7,289 nt of DNA from Gemmatimonadota bacterium. GTDB taxonomy: Bacteria; ARS69. This document shows, piece by piece, positions 1 through 5,779 of the stretch; within the stretch, counting starts at the first letter, position 1, and every line of letters starts with the position of its first letter. The position numbers were made by a program, and so were the translations under genes. Location of the stretch: the NCBI GenBank assembly GCA_020431545.1, contig JAGQIB010000479.1:1-7289 (forward strand), written 5' to 3'. The notes under the pieces were generated by a model. That model ran no database searches. It was not told the DNA's origin and saw only the letters and a program-made list of their open reading frames with translations.

Positions 1-59
1 TCGTCCTTGTCTTTCTTCTTGTCCTTCTTCTTGTCCGCCTTGTCCGCGTCCTTGCCGTC
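1..59 (-). repeat. Lys/Asp low-complexity linker in the tricorn-like protein
   Basis: Residues 559-577 contain 9 Lys and 7 Asp among 19 positions, encoded by repeated AAG/GAC codons, and the tract runs into the window edge. Bacterial tricorn homologues often carry a charged, poorly conserved insertion late in the second propeller. I read this as a flexible surface loop rather than a frame error, because the frame remains open and the preceding propeller sequence is conserved. Confidence 0.7.
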
Positions 60-1733
60 CTTCGGCGGCAGCCCCGCGTCCTCGCGGAACGGCGACTTGC
101 CGTCGGCCGTGAGCAGCAGCAGGTACGGCTTCGTCGGCTTGAACTCCACGTTCTGGAAGTCGCGCTGACCGAACAGCGGATTGATCGTGCGGTCGGAGAG
201 GAACGCGAGCCAGCGGCCCTCGGGATCCCAGGTCGGGGAGTAGTCGAACGTGGACACGCCCGTCACGCGGCGCGTGCGGTTCTCCTGCGTGTCGTACACG
301 TACACGGAGGGGAAGTCCGTGCGATCCCGCTTGGAGTACGCGATCCAGCGGCCGTCGGGGCTCCACACGTAGTCGCGGATCTCCTCCTGCTCGCCGCGAT
401 CCACCTTGACCGGCGAGCCGCCGCTCCGCTTCTGCACCCAGAGCGTCTGCGTCTCGTCGGCCCACGCGATCCGCGAACCGTCCGGCGACACGACGGGCGG
501 GAAGTGCCAGCCCTTCTTGCCGGCCGGTGTCACCGTGGTCGGCTTCCCGCGGCCCCACGCGTCGATCTGGCGGATCTCCTCCTCGCGCGGCGCATCGGTC
601 ACGTAGAGGATGTTCTCGCCCTTCTCGTCGAACGTGCCGTACTTCTCGCGCGCGCCGCTGCCGGCGGAGATCGCGAGCGTCACGCCCTTGTCCACCGGCA
701 CCGAGAAGATCTCGCCGCGCGTGGTCACCGCGACCCGGTCGCCGTCCGGCGCGAGATCCAGGAACTCGAGGCGGGCCGTGTTGTTCGGGTAGCGCTGACG
801 CGTGAGGACGCTCTCGCTCTTCACGTCGATCGGGACGTCACGATCCTGGCCCGTCGCCGGATCGAACAGCCGCAGGCCGCCCTCGTACATGTACACGACG
901 CGACCGTCCGGGCTCATCGACGGCCAGCGCACGTCCCACTCGTCGTGCGTGGTCTCGCGCTTGCGGTCGCTGCCGTCCGGGAACATCGACCACAGGTTCG
1001 CCGTCCCGCCCTGGTCCGTGACGAACCAGATGCGCCCCTCGCGCCACATCGGGATCGCGTCCGGTCCCTCGAACGTGGTGACGCGCCGGAACTCGCCCTC
1101 GTTCGGCAGGCCGACCCAGATGTCCGGGCTCGTGCCGCCGCGGTAGCGCTTCCACGTGGACGTCTCGCGGCTCATGCGATTGATCGCGTAGCGCCCGCTG
1201 ACCGGATCGATCGAGAGACGCGCGCAGCGACCGATCGGGAGCTTCTCCGGATCGCCACCGCCGACGGCGACCTTGAACATCTCCCACGAGCCGTGCGGAT
1301 GCTCGCGCCGGCTGCGGAACAGCACGGACTTGCCGCCGTCCATCCAGCCGACGACCTCGTCGCGCGTGGGGTGCCACGTGAGTCGACGCGGCTCCCCGCC
1401 GTCCGCCGACACGACGTACACGTCCATGTTGCCGTCGTACTGACCCGTGAACGCGACCCACCGGCCGTCCGGTGAGAAATGCGGGAAGTACTCCGTCCCC
1501 ACGCCCGACGTGAGACGCGACGCCTCCCCGCCGCCGGCGGGAGCGATCCACAGATCGTCTTCCGCCATGAACACCACGTGATCGCCGTGCAGGTCGGGGT
1601 GACGGAGATAGCGCTCGGCCGCGCCGGCGGCGGAGGCGAGCGTGGTCACGAGCGCGAGCGCGACGGCGGCCGCGCCGACGAGGCGGCCGGCGACGCGCGG
1701 GGCGCGGGCGATTCCGAGGAGATTGGGTCGCAT
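1..1733 (-). CDS. Exported tricorn-type protease (peptidase S41 family), N-terminal part, cut by window edge
   Basis: The frame starts at an ATG (complement of 1731-1733) and stays open to the window edge, giving 577 residues. A CGGAG ribosome binding site lies 7 bases upstream. Residues 1 to about 38 form a signal peptide: Arg-containing N-region, hydrophobic Ala/Val/Leu core, Ala-x-Ala cleavage site near 36-39. The rest is a beta-propeller with repeated SPDGRW-type PD40/WD40-like blades. Family landmarks include HPDLHGDHVVF near residues 45-55, DVYVVSADGGEPRRLTWHP, TWKRYRGG at 193-200, and YSPTWDPEGRWLAFLSDR near the end. These match the two-propeller N-terminal half of tricorn proteases (usually about 1,050-1,100 residues), which in the family admits peptides to a C-terminal PDZ and S41 serine-protease core. 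The core, with its catalytic Ser and His, lies beyond the left edge, so activity cannot be judged. The visible end is a Lys/Asp-rich linker. The signal peptide implies a periplasmic or extracytoplasmic enzyme. Inference: turnover of peptides or misfolded exported proteins. A TolB-like propeller protein is less likely because of the tricorn-specific motifs. Confidence 0.88.
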   Translation of the reverse strand, partial: MRPNLLGIARAPRVAGRLVGAAAVALALVTTLASAAGAAERYLRHPDLHGDHVVFMAEDDLWIAPAGGGEASRLTSGVGTEYFPHFSPDGRWVAFTGQYDGNMDVYVVSADGGEPRRLTWHPTRDEVVGWMDGGKSVLFRSRREHPHGSWEMFKVAVGGGDPEKLPIGRCARLSIDPVSGRYAINRMSRETSTWKRYRGGTSPDIWVGLPNEGEFRRVTTFEGPDAIPMWREGRIWFVTDQGGTANLWSMFPDGSDRKRETTHDEWDVRWPSMSPDGRVVYMYEGGLRLFDPATGQDRDVPIDVKSESVLTRQRYPNNTARLEFLDLAPDGDRVAVTTRGEIFSVPVDKGVTLAISAGSGAREKYGTFDEKGENILYVTDAPREEEIRQIDAWGRGKPTTVTPAGKKGWHFPPVVSPDGSRIAWADETQTLWVQKRSGGSPVKVDRGEQEEIRDYVWSPDGRWIAYSKRDRTDFPSVYVYDTQENRTRRVTGVSTFDYSPTWDPEGRWLAFLSDRTINPLFGQRDFQNVEFKPTKPYLLLLTADGKSPFREDAGLPPKDGKDADKADKKKDKKKDKD

Positions 1734-1740
1734 CGATGGG

Positions 1741-1745
1741 CTCCG
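1741..1745 (-). promoter_or_regulatory. Ribosome binding site of the tricorn-like gene
   Basis: On the minus strand CGGAG stands 7 bases before the ATG at 1733. This supports that start, which also places the signal peptide at the very N-terminus. Confidence 0.6.
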
Positions 1746-1781
1746 GGACAGGAGGATGAAGATCGTGACAATCGACGACGA

Positions 1782-1810
1782 AGCGTAGCCCGGCGCTGCA
1801 AACCGGACAA
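1782..1810 (-). promoter_or_regulatory. Candidate sigma-70-type promoter for the tricorn-like gene
   Basis: On the minus strand a TTGTCC -35-like element (complement of 1805-1810) is followed after 17 bases by a TACGCT -10-like element (complement of 1782-1787). The predicted start of transcription near 1775 would give a leader of about 40 bases. Spacing is ideal, but the hexamers match only 4/6 and 3/6, so this is a candidate only. Confidence 0.3.
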
Positions 1811-1936
1811 GCGAACGGGACGAAACGCGCCCGCCGGGGGGCCGGTGGGACGGCTGCGGGGACTGCGCGGGCCCGCGAACGAGGCTTCCCAACGCCCGAG
1901 GGAGGGGGTAACGATACGACCCGGCCGGAGGCGCGG

Positions 1937-2965
1937 ATGACCGAGCACGTCGCGCGCGGAGCGGGTCGACCGCTGCGCGTGCTGTGGATCACGAACATGT
2001 GGTGGGAAGAGGGCGCGGCCAGCGCGCGCGGCATCTTCGTGACGCAGGCGGTGGATGCGCTCCGGCGCCTCGGCGGCGTGGAGATCGACCTCGAGCTCGT
2101 GGCGCAGGGCAAGGGCTCGCTCGACTACTTGGGCGCGAACCCGCGCGTGCGGGAGCGCTGGGATCGCGGGACGTACGACCTCGCGCACGTCCACTACGGC
2201 CTCACCGGACTCGCCACGCTGATGCTGCCGACGGCGGCGCCGCTCGTGTTCACGTTCTACGGCAGCGACGTCAACGTGCCGTGGCAGCGGACGATCGCGG
2301 TGGCGACGGCGCGGCGCGCGCGGCGACGGATCTTCGTGTCGCGTCGTCTCGCGGAGCGGTGGCCCGACGACCGCAACGTGGTGCTGCCGAACGGGGTGGA
2401 CTTCGAGGCGGTGCGGCCGGTGCCGCGCGAGGAGGCGAGCCGCGAGCTTGGCCTCGATCCCGCGACGCCGCGCGTCCTGTTCGGGGGCCGACCCGACAAC
2501 GAGGTAAAGGGCTGGCCGCTGTTCGAGGAAGTGCTCGGGCGGGTGCGGGCGCGCGTACCGGACGTCGAGCCGCTCGTGCTGTCGGAGCCGGGGCAGTCGT
2601 ACGCGCGGACGGTCGCGAAGCTGAACGCGGCCGACGTGCTGCTGTTCACGTCGCGGCGGGGGAGCGAGGGGTCCCCGACCGTGGTGAAGGAGGCCGCGGC
2701 CGCCGGCCTGCCCGTCGTCTCCACCGACGTCGGCGACGCGCCGGAGATCCTGGACGGGGTGGTCCCCGGCGGCGTGATCCCCTGGCCGGCCGACGAGTCG
2801 GCCGCCGCCCGCGACGCCTGGGTGGCGCGCCTCGCCGACGCCGTCTCGGGCGTCCTGGAGGCCCGGAAACGCTCCGACGGCCGCGAGAAACGCGGCTATC
2901 TGCGTCTGGAGTCGATTGCGACCCGTCTTCGGTCGATCTACGAGGAGGTCGCGGCGGGTCGCTGA
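1937..2965 (+). CDS. Glycosyltransferase family 4 (GT-B fold)
   Basis: 342 residues. This is a retaining, nucleotide-sugar-dependent glycosyltransferase that would add a sugar to a lipid-linked or polysaccharide acceptor at the cytoplasmic side of the membrane. The N-terminal domain begins RVLWITNMWW (residues 14-23), carries HVHYGLTGL (84-92) and TFYGSDVN (106-113), and ends with VLPNGVDF (149-156), the usual lead-in to the C-terminal donor-binding domain. That domain contains the GT4 EX7E motif as EGSPTVVKE (E244 and E252), followed by AAAAGLPVVSTDVGDAPEIL. No membrane segment or signal peptide is seen, and length is slightly short but normal for the family. GGAGG lies 5 bases before the ATG. 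The gene is first in a plus-strand run, 90 bases before an NDP-sugar reductase, which suggests that its donor is the sugar made by the next three genes. Donor and acceptor cannot be read from the sequence. Confidence 0.88.
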   Translation: MTEHVARGAGRPLRVLWITNMWWEEGAASARGIFVTQAVDALRRLGGVEIDLELVAQGKGSLDYLGANPRVRERWDRGTYDLAHVHYGLTGLATLMLPTAAPLVFTFYGSDVNVPWQRTIAVATARRARRRIFVSRRLAERWPDDRNVVLPNGVDFEAVRPVPREEASRELGLDPATPRVLFGGRPDNEVKGWPLFEEVLGRVRARVPDVEPLVLSEPGQSYARTVAKLNAADVLLFTSRRGSEGSPTVVKEAAAAGLPVVSTDVGDAPEILDGVVPGGVIPWPADESAAARDAWVARLADAVSGVLEARKRSDGREKRGYLRLESIATRLRSIYEEVAAGR

Positions 2966-2978
2966 GCCGCCGCGTCCC

Positions 2979-2992
2979 CGGCGGATCCGCCG
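2979..2992. repeat. 14-base perfect palindrome downstream of the glycosyltransferase gene
   Basis: CGGCGGATCCGCCG is self-complementary with no loop and lies 13 bases after the glycosyltransferase stop. No T-run follows, so it is not a typical intrinsic terminator. It could be a weak pause site, a protein-binding site, or chance in GC-rich DNA. Confidence 0.3.
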
Positions 2993-2994
2993 CC

Positions 2995-3023
2995 TTCGGC
3001 TCGCCGTTTCGGCGTGCTAGAAT
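2995..3023 (+). promoter_or_regulatory. Candidate extended -10 promoter for the reductase-dehydratase-nucleotidyltransferase genes
   Basis: TGCTAGAAT (3015-3023) is an extended -10 element: TG, one base, then TAGAAT, a 5/6 match to TATAAT. It is conspicuous as an AT-rich spot in very GC-rich DNA. The matching -35 position (TTCGGC, 2995-3000, 17-base spacer) is weak, which extended -10 promoters tolerate. Transcription would begin near 3030, about 26 bases before the ATG at 3056. Confidence 0.45.
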
Positions 3024-3055
3024 CCTCCTTCGGCCTCTACGCCCCGGAAGTGAGA

Positions 3056-4006
3056 ATGCGCGCACTCGTCACCGGCAGCCACGGTTTCGCGGGGACTCCG
3101 CTCTGCGCCCTCCTGCGCGAGCGCGGGTTCGAGGTCCACGGTCTCGCCTCCGGGCCGGCCGGTCCCGAGGAAGACGGCAGCTACCACCGGGCCGATCTGC
3201 GCGATCCCGCGGCGGTCCGGGCCGCGGTCGACGCCGCGGATCCCGAGATCGTGTTCCACCTCGCCGCCCTCACCGGGCGCGGGGGAGAGGAGCAGGCCCG
3301 GCTCACGTTCGACGTGAACGTCCACGGCACCGCGAATCTCTGCGCCGCGCTGCTGGATCGCGGCAAGCGCGTTCGGCTCGTCCACGCGGGCTCGAGCGCG
3401 CAGTACGGCGCGGTGCCGCGCGAGGACGATCCCGTGACCGAGGACGCGCCCCAGCGACCGCTCGGGGTGTACGGCTGGACGAAGTCCGCGTCCGAGGCGA
3501 TCGCGCTCGCGCACCACGGCCGCGGCAAGATCGAGGTCGTGGCGGCGCGCGCCTTCAATCACACCGGTCCCGGCGAGCCCGTGCATCTCGTGTGCTCCGG
3601 TTTCGCGCGACAGATCGCGGAGATCGAGGCCGGCGCGGAGCCGGTCATTCGAGTGGGCAATCTCTCGCCCGAGCGCGACTTCACGGACGTGCGCGACATC
3701 GCGCGCGGCTACCTGGACCTCGCCGAGAAGGGAACGCCGGGCGTTCCCACGAACCTGTGCAGCGGCCGGGCCACGCGCATCGAGGACGTGCTGACCCTGC
3801 TCCTTGACAGGAGCGAGGCGAAAATCGAAGTTCGCGCGGACACGGACCGGGCGCGCCCCGTGGAGCTGCGCCGTCAGGTCGGAAGCTACGCTCGCGCCGA
3901 GCGGGATCTCGGCTGGTCGCCGCGGATCGCGCTCGCGGACTCGCTGGGCGAGCTGCTCAAGGAATGGCGTCGCCGCACGCTGGCGGCGAAGGAGAGTCGC
4001 AGTTGA
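3056..4006 (+). CDS. NAD(P)-dependent NDP-4-keto-6-deoxysugar reductase (RMD-like extended SDR)
   Basis: 316 residues. Expected to reduce the 4-keto group of an NDP-4-keto-6-deoxyhexose, giving an NDP-6-deoxysugar (GDP-rhamnose in classical RMD). The Rossmann motif GSHGFAG has glycines at residues 7, 10 and 13. FHLAALTG and DVNVHGTANL follow, then GSSAQYG (112-118) and the YGWTK catalytic Tyr139/Lys143 pair. RAFNHTGPGE (165-174) and RDFTDVRDIARGYLDL (from 207), with NLCSGRA further on, are characteristic of RMD/GDP-4-keto-6-deoxymannose reductases. Where 4,6-dehydratases have the catalytic Glu of STSE, this protein has Ala115, which favours a reductase. The start at 3056 is preferred over an in-frame GTG at 3014 because GGAAG lies 5 bases upstream and the Rossmann strand then begins at residue 2; the GTG overlaps the -10-like element. 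The stop overlaps the next gene's likely TTG start. An epimerase role is a less likely alternative. Confidence 0.82.
   Translation: MRALVTGSHGFAGTPLCALLRERGFEVHGLASGPAGPEEDGSYHRADLRDPAAVRAAVDAADPEIVFHLAALTGRGGEEQARLTFDVNVHGTANLCAALLDRGKRVRLVHAGSSAQYGAVPREDDPVTEDAPQRPLGVYGWTKSASEAIALAHHGRGKIEVVAARAFNHTGPGEPVHLVCSGFARQIAEIEAGAEPVIRVGNLSPERDFTDVRDIARGYLDLAEKGTPGVPTNLCSGRATRIEDVLTLLLDRSEAKIEVRADTDRARPVELRRQVGSYARAERDLGWSPRIALADSLGELLKEWRRRTLAAKESRS
3989..3995 (+). promoter_or_regulatory. Ribosome binding site that fixes a TTG start for the dehydratase gene
   Basis: AAGGAG (3989-3994) within the end of the reductase gene stands 8 bases before TTG at 4003, which overlaps the reductase stop as TTGA. 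The ATG at 3964 lacks an equally good site at proper distance and would add 13 non-conserved residues. Confidence 0.6.
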
Positions 4007-4998
4007 GCTGGAGCGGAAAGAAGGTCCTCGTGACCGGCGCGGGCGGGTTCATCGGGTCGCATCTCACGGAAGAGCTCGTGGCGCAGGGAGCGAGCGTGCG
4101 CGCGTTCGTGCGCTACAACTCGCGCTCCGACCACGGGCAGCTCGCGTTCCTCCCGGCGGACGCGCGCGAGAAGCTCGACGTGAAGCTCGGCGACATCACG
4201 GATCCGTGGAGCGTGGAAGATGCGGTGCAGGGCATGGACTGCGTGTTCCATCTCGCGGCGCTGATCGCGATCCCGTACTCGTACGTGGCGCCGGCCAGCT
4301 ACGTCGCGGCGAACGTGTCCGGCACCGTGAACGTGCTCCAGGCCGCGCGACGTTTCGGAACCCCGCGCGTGGTCCACACGTCCACCAGCGAGACCTACGG
4401 CACCGCGATCTACACGCCGATCGACGAAGATCACCCCATGCAGGGGCAGTCGCCGTATTCCGCGTCCAAGATTGGCGCGGACAAGATCGCGGAGTCGTAC
4501 TACCGGTCGTTCGGCACGCCCGTCGCCACGATCCGCCCGTTCAACACGTACGGCCCGCGGCAGTCCGCGCGCGCGGTGATCCCCACGATCATCTCGCAGG
4601 TCGTGTCCGAGCAACCGGAGCTGCGTCTCGGCTCGCTGACGCCGGTGCGCGACCTCAACTACGTGAAGGACACCGTGTCCGGGTTCCTCGCGATCGCGCA
4701 GTCGGACGCGTGCCTCGGCGAGGTCACGAACATCGGCTTCGGCAAGGGCATCACGATCGGCGATCTCGCGAAGCGGATCCTGGCGCGGTGCGGGCGGGAG
4801 GATCTCCCGGTAATCACCGAGGAGCAGCGCAAGCGCCCCGAGAAGTCCGAGGTCTTCGAGCTCGTGGCCGCGAACGCGAAGGCGAAGGAGCGTTGCGGCT
4901 GGGAGCCGCGCTGGACGCTCGAGCGCGGGCTGGACGAGACGATCGCGTTCGTCCGCGAGAACCTCGATCTCTACCGACCCAAGGTCTACGCGGTATGA
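4003..4998 (+). CDS. NDP-sugar 4,6-dehydratase, LegB-like extended SDR
   Basis: 331 residues from the TTG start (344 from ATG 3964). Expected to convert an NDP-hexose or NDP-HexNAc to its 4-keto-6-deoxy form with NAD(P) cycling in the active site. It opens MSWSGKKVLVTGAGGFIG, with Rossmann glycines at 12, 15 and 18, matching how LegB-type dehydratases begin. FHLAALIAIPYSY follows, then STSETYG (127-133) with the dehydratase Glu130, the SDR pair Tyr152/Lys156, and RPFNTYGPRQSARAVIP (178-194), typical of the LegB group. RDLNYVKDTVSGFL and a C-terminal substrate-binding region complete the usual length. LegB acts on GDP-GlcNAc in the Campylobacter legionaminic acid route, but relatives occur in many other clusters, and no nonulosonate synthase is in this window, so the substrate is open. 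The neighbours (a reductase upstream and a nucleotidyltransferase 10 bases downstream) place it as the middle step of deoxysugar synthesis. Confidence 0.85.
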   Translation: MSWSGKKVLVTGAGGFIGSHLTEELVAQGASVRAFVRYNSRSDHGQLAFLPADAREKLDVKLGDITDPWSVEDAVQGMDCVFHLAALIAIPYSYVAPASYVAANVSGTVNVLQAARRFGTPRVVHTSTSETYGTAIYTPIDEDHPMQGQSPYSASKIGADKIAESYYRSFGTPVATIRPFNTYGPRQSARAVIPTIISQVVSEQPELRLGSLTPVRDLNYVKDTVSGFLAIAQSDACLGEVTNIGFGKGITIGDLAKRILARCGREDLPVITEEQRKRPEKSEVFELVAANAKAKERCGWEPRWTLERGLDETIAFVRENLDLYRPKVYAV

Positions 4999-5008
4999 CG
5001 GAGGCACG

Positions 5009-5716
5009 ATGCGCGCGGTGATCCTCGCGGGCGGTCGCGGCACGCGACTCGCTCCCTACACGGTGGCGTTCCCCAAGCCGCTCATGCCGCTCGGCGATCG
5101 ACCGATCCTCGAGATCGTGATCCGGCAGCTCCGGTACTACGGGTTCACGCGCGTCACGATGGCGGTCGGTCACCTCGCGGAGCTCCTGCAGGCGTACTTC
5201 GGCGACGGCTCGAAGTTCGGCCTCGCGATCGACTACTCGCGCGAGGAGGAGCCGCTCGGCACCGCCGGCCCTCTGCGCCTGATCCCGGATCTCGACGAGG
5301 ACTTCCTCGTGATGAACGGCGACCTGCTCACGGACCTCGACTACGGCGCGTTCATGCGTCGCCACCGCGAGCAGAAGAACGACGCCACGATCGGCGTGTA
5401 CGAGAAGGAGGTCCGCATCGACCTCGGCGTGCTCGAGCGCGATCCGGAGGGACGCGTGGTGGACTACCGCGAGAAGCCCACGCTCCGCTACGAGGTCTCC
5501 ATGGGCGTGTACGCGTTCCGGCGCGAGGTGCTCTCGCTCATCCCGGACGGCTACTTCGACTTCCCGAACCTCGTGCTCGAGCTGATCCGCCGCGATCGCC
5601 CGATCCGCGGTTTTTCCTTCCACGGCTCCTGGCTCGACATCGGCCGGCAGGAAGACTACGGCGCCGCGATCGAGACCTTCGAGCGCGAGCGGGAGAGGTT
5701 CCTGCCGGGCGAGTAG
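5009..5716 (+). CDS. Sugar-1-phosphate nucleotidyltransferase (NTP_transferase family)
   Basis: 235 residues. Expected to join a sugar-1-phosphate with an NTP, releasing pyrophosphate and giving the NDP-sugar that feeds the dehydratase encoded just upstream. The signature loop LAGGRGTRLAPYT spans residues 6-18, followed by FPKPLMPLGDRPILE (K23). EEPLGTAGPL (80-89) is the nucleotide/sugar-binding segment, NGDLLTDLD (103-111) supplies the metal-binding Asp105, EKP is at 155-157, and GSWLDIG contains Asp210, the second metal ligand of the family. It consists of the catalytic domain only: there is no left-handed beta-helix as in GlmU, nor N-terminal CBS domains as in PtmE. This size is common for mannose- or glucosamine-1-phosphate guanylyltransferase-like enzymes. 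NTP choice (GTP, UTP or dTTP) cannot be read reliably; GTP is favoured only by the company of RMD- and LegB-like genes. GGAGG (5000-5004) precedes the ATG by 4 bases. It is the last gene of the run. Confidence 0.87.
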   Translation: MRAVILAGGRGTRLAPYTVAFPKPLMPLGDRPILEIVIRQLRYYGFTRVTMAVGHLAELLQAYFGDGSKFGLAIDYSREEEPLGTAGPLRLIPDLDEDFLVMNGDLLTDLDYGAFMRRHREQKNDATIGVYEKEVRIDLGVLERDPEGRVVDYREKPTLRYEVSMGVYAFRREVLSLIPDGYFDFPNLVLELIRRDRPIRGFSFHGSWLDIGRQEDYGAAIETFERERERFLPGE

Positions 5717-5779
5717 GGGCTTCGACTCCCCTTGCGCCCCGCCGTCCCTTTCTCCATCCTCCCCCGCGGGGAGGTGGGG
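5717..5779 (+). other. Short intergenic region between the sugar operon and the FG-GAP gene
   Basis: 63 bases rich in C and T on the plus strand. A weak 5-base hairpin (AGGGG 5715-5719 with CCCCT 5728-5732) overlaps the nucleotidyltransferase stop but is followed by only two Ts. A stronger hairpin covers the next ribosome binding site. No clear promoter is seen, so the FG-GAP gene may be read through from the sugar operon or use a promoter I cannot recognise. Confidence 0.5.
5758..5774 (+). promoter_or_regulatory. Hairpin sequestering the ribosome binding site of the FG-GAP gene
   Basis: CCTCCCC (5758-5764) pairs perfectly over 7 bases with GGGGAGG (5768-5774), leaving a 3-base loop CGC. The 3' arm is the Shine-Dalgarno sequence, 5 bases before the ATG at 5780. 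The stem is nearly all G-C, so it should limit ribosome access unless unfolded. No T-run follows, which argues against an intrinsic terminator. Confidence 0.5.

Larger units (their letters stand above)
1734..1936. other. Divergent intergenic region between tricorn-like gene and sugar operon
   Basis: About 200 bases separate the two divergent start codons and must hold the regulatory signals of both. It contains the candidate minus-strand promoter, a perfect 12-base palindrome (CGCGGGCCCGCG, 1866-1877), and a purine-rich stretch before the plus-strand start. I see no convincing plus-strand promoter: TTCCCA (1886-1891) and TAACGA (1909-1914) have 17-base spacing but poor matches. No small gene with good coding features is apparent. 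Confidence 0.6.

Noticed and set aside
504..1475. 323-codon open frame on the plus strand opposite the tricorn-like gene
   Set aside because: Its Arg/Ala/Val-rich composition lacks any domain, while the minus-strand frame gives clear tricorn motifs throughout.
1866..1877. 12-base palindrome CGCGGGCCCGCG in the divergent intergenic region as an operator
   Set aside because: Such G/C-only palindromes are common by chance at this base composition, and no second copy or nearby regulator gene supports it.
1886..1914. Plus-strand promoter TTCCCA-17-TAACGA before the glycosyltransferase gene
   Set aside because: Both hexamers match the consensus poorly, and the leader would be only about 16 bases, so I do not list it as a feature.
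838..2112. 424-codon minus-strand open frame spanning the intergenic region
   Set aside because: It runs out of frame through the tricorn gene and over the glycosyltransferase start; the translation is Arg/Pro-rich and without motifs.
3014..3055. Earlier GTG start for the reductase adding 14 residues
   Set aside because: It overlaps the extended -10 element, has no good ribosome binding site, and adds residues ahead of the Rossmann strand; ATG 3056 has GGAAG 5 bases upstream.
1984..3807. 607-codon plus-strand open frame overlapping the glycosyltransferase and reductase
   Set aside because: Arg/Ala/Gly-rich frame shadow of two real genes with intact family motifs in other frames.
3886..5043. 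385-codon minus-strand open frame opposite the dehydratase
   Set aside because: Antisense shadow; the plus-strand dehydratase is full length with all SDR motifs.
5590..5615. Terminator-like hairpin (CCGCG/CGCGG) followed directly by TTTTT
   Set aside because: It lies inside the nucleotidyltransferase about 100 bases before the stop, where the T-run encodes conserved-looking Phe-Ser-Phe. The stem is only 5 pairs with an 11-base loop.
1937..5716. Complete legionaminic or pseudaminic acid locus
   Set aside because: Only LegB- and PtmE-like functions are suggested. No aminotransferase, acetyltransferase, hydrolysing epimerase, nonulosonate synthase or CMP-transferase gene is in the window.
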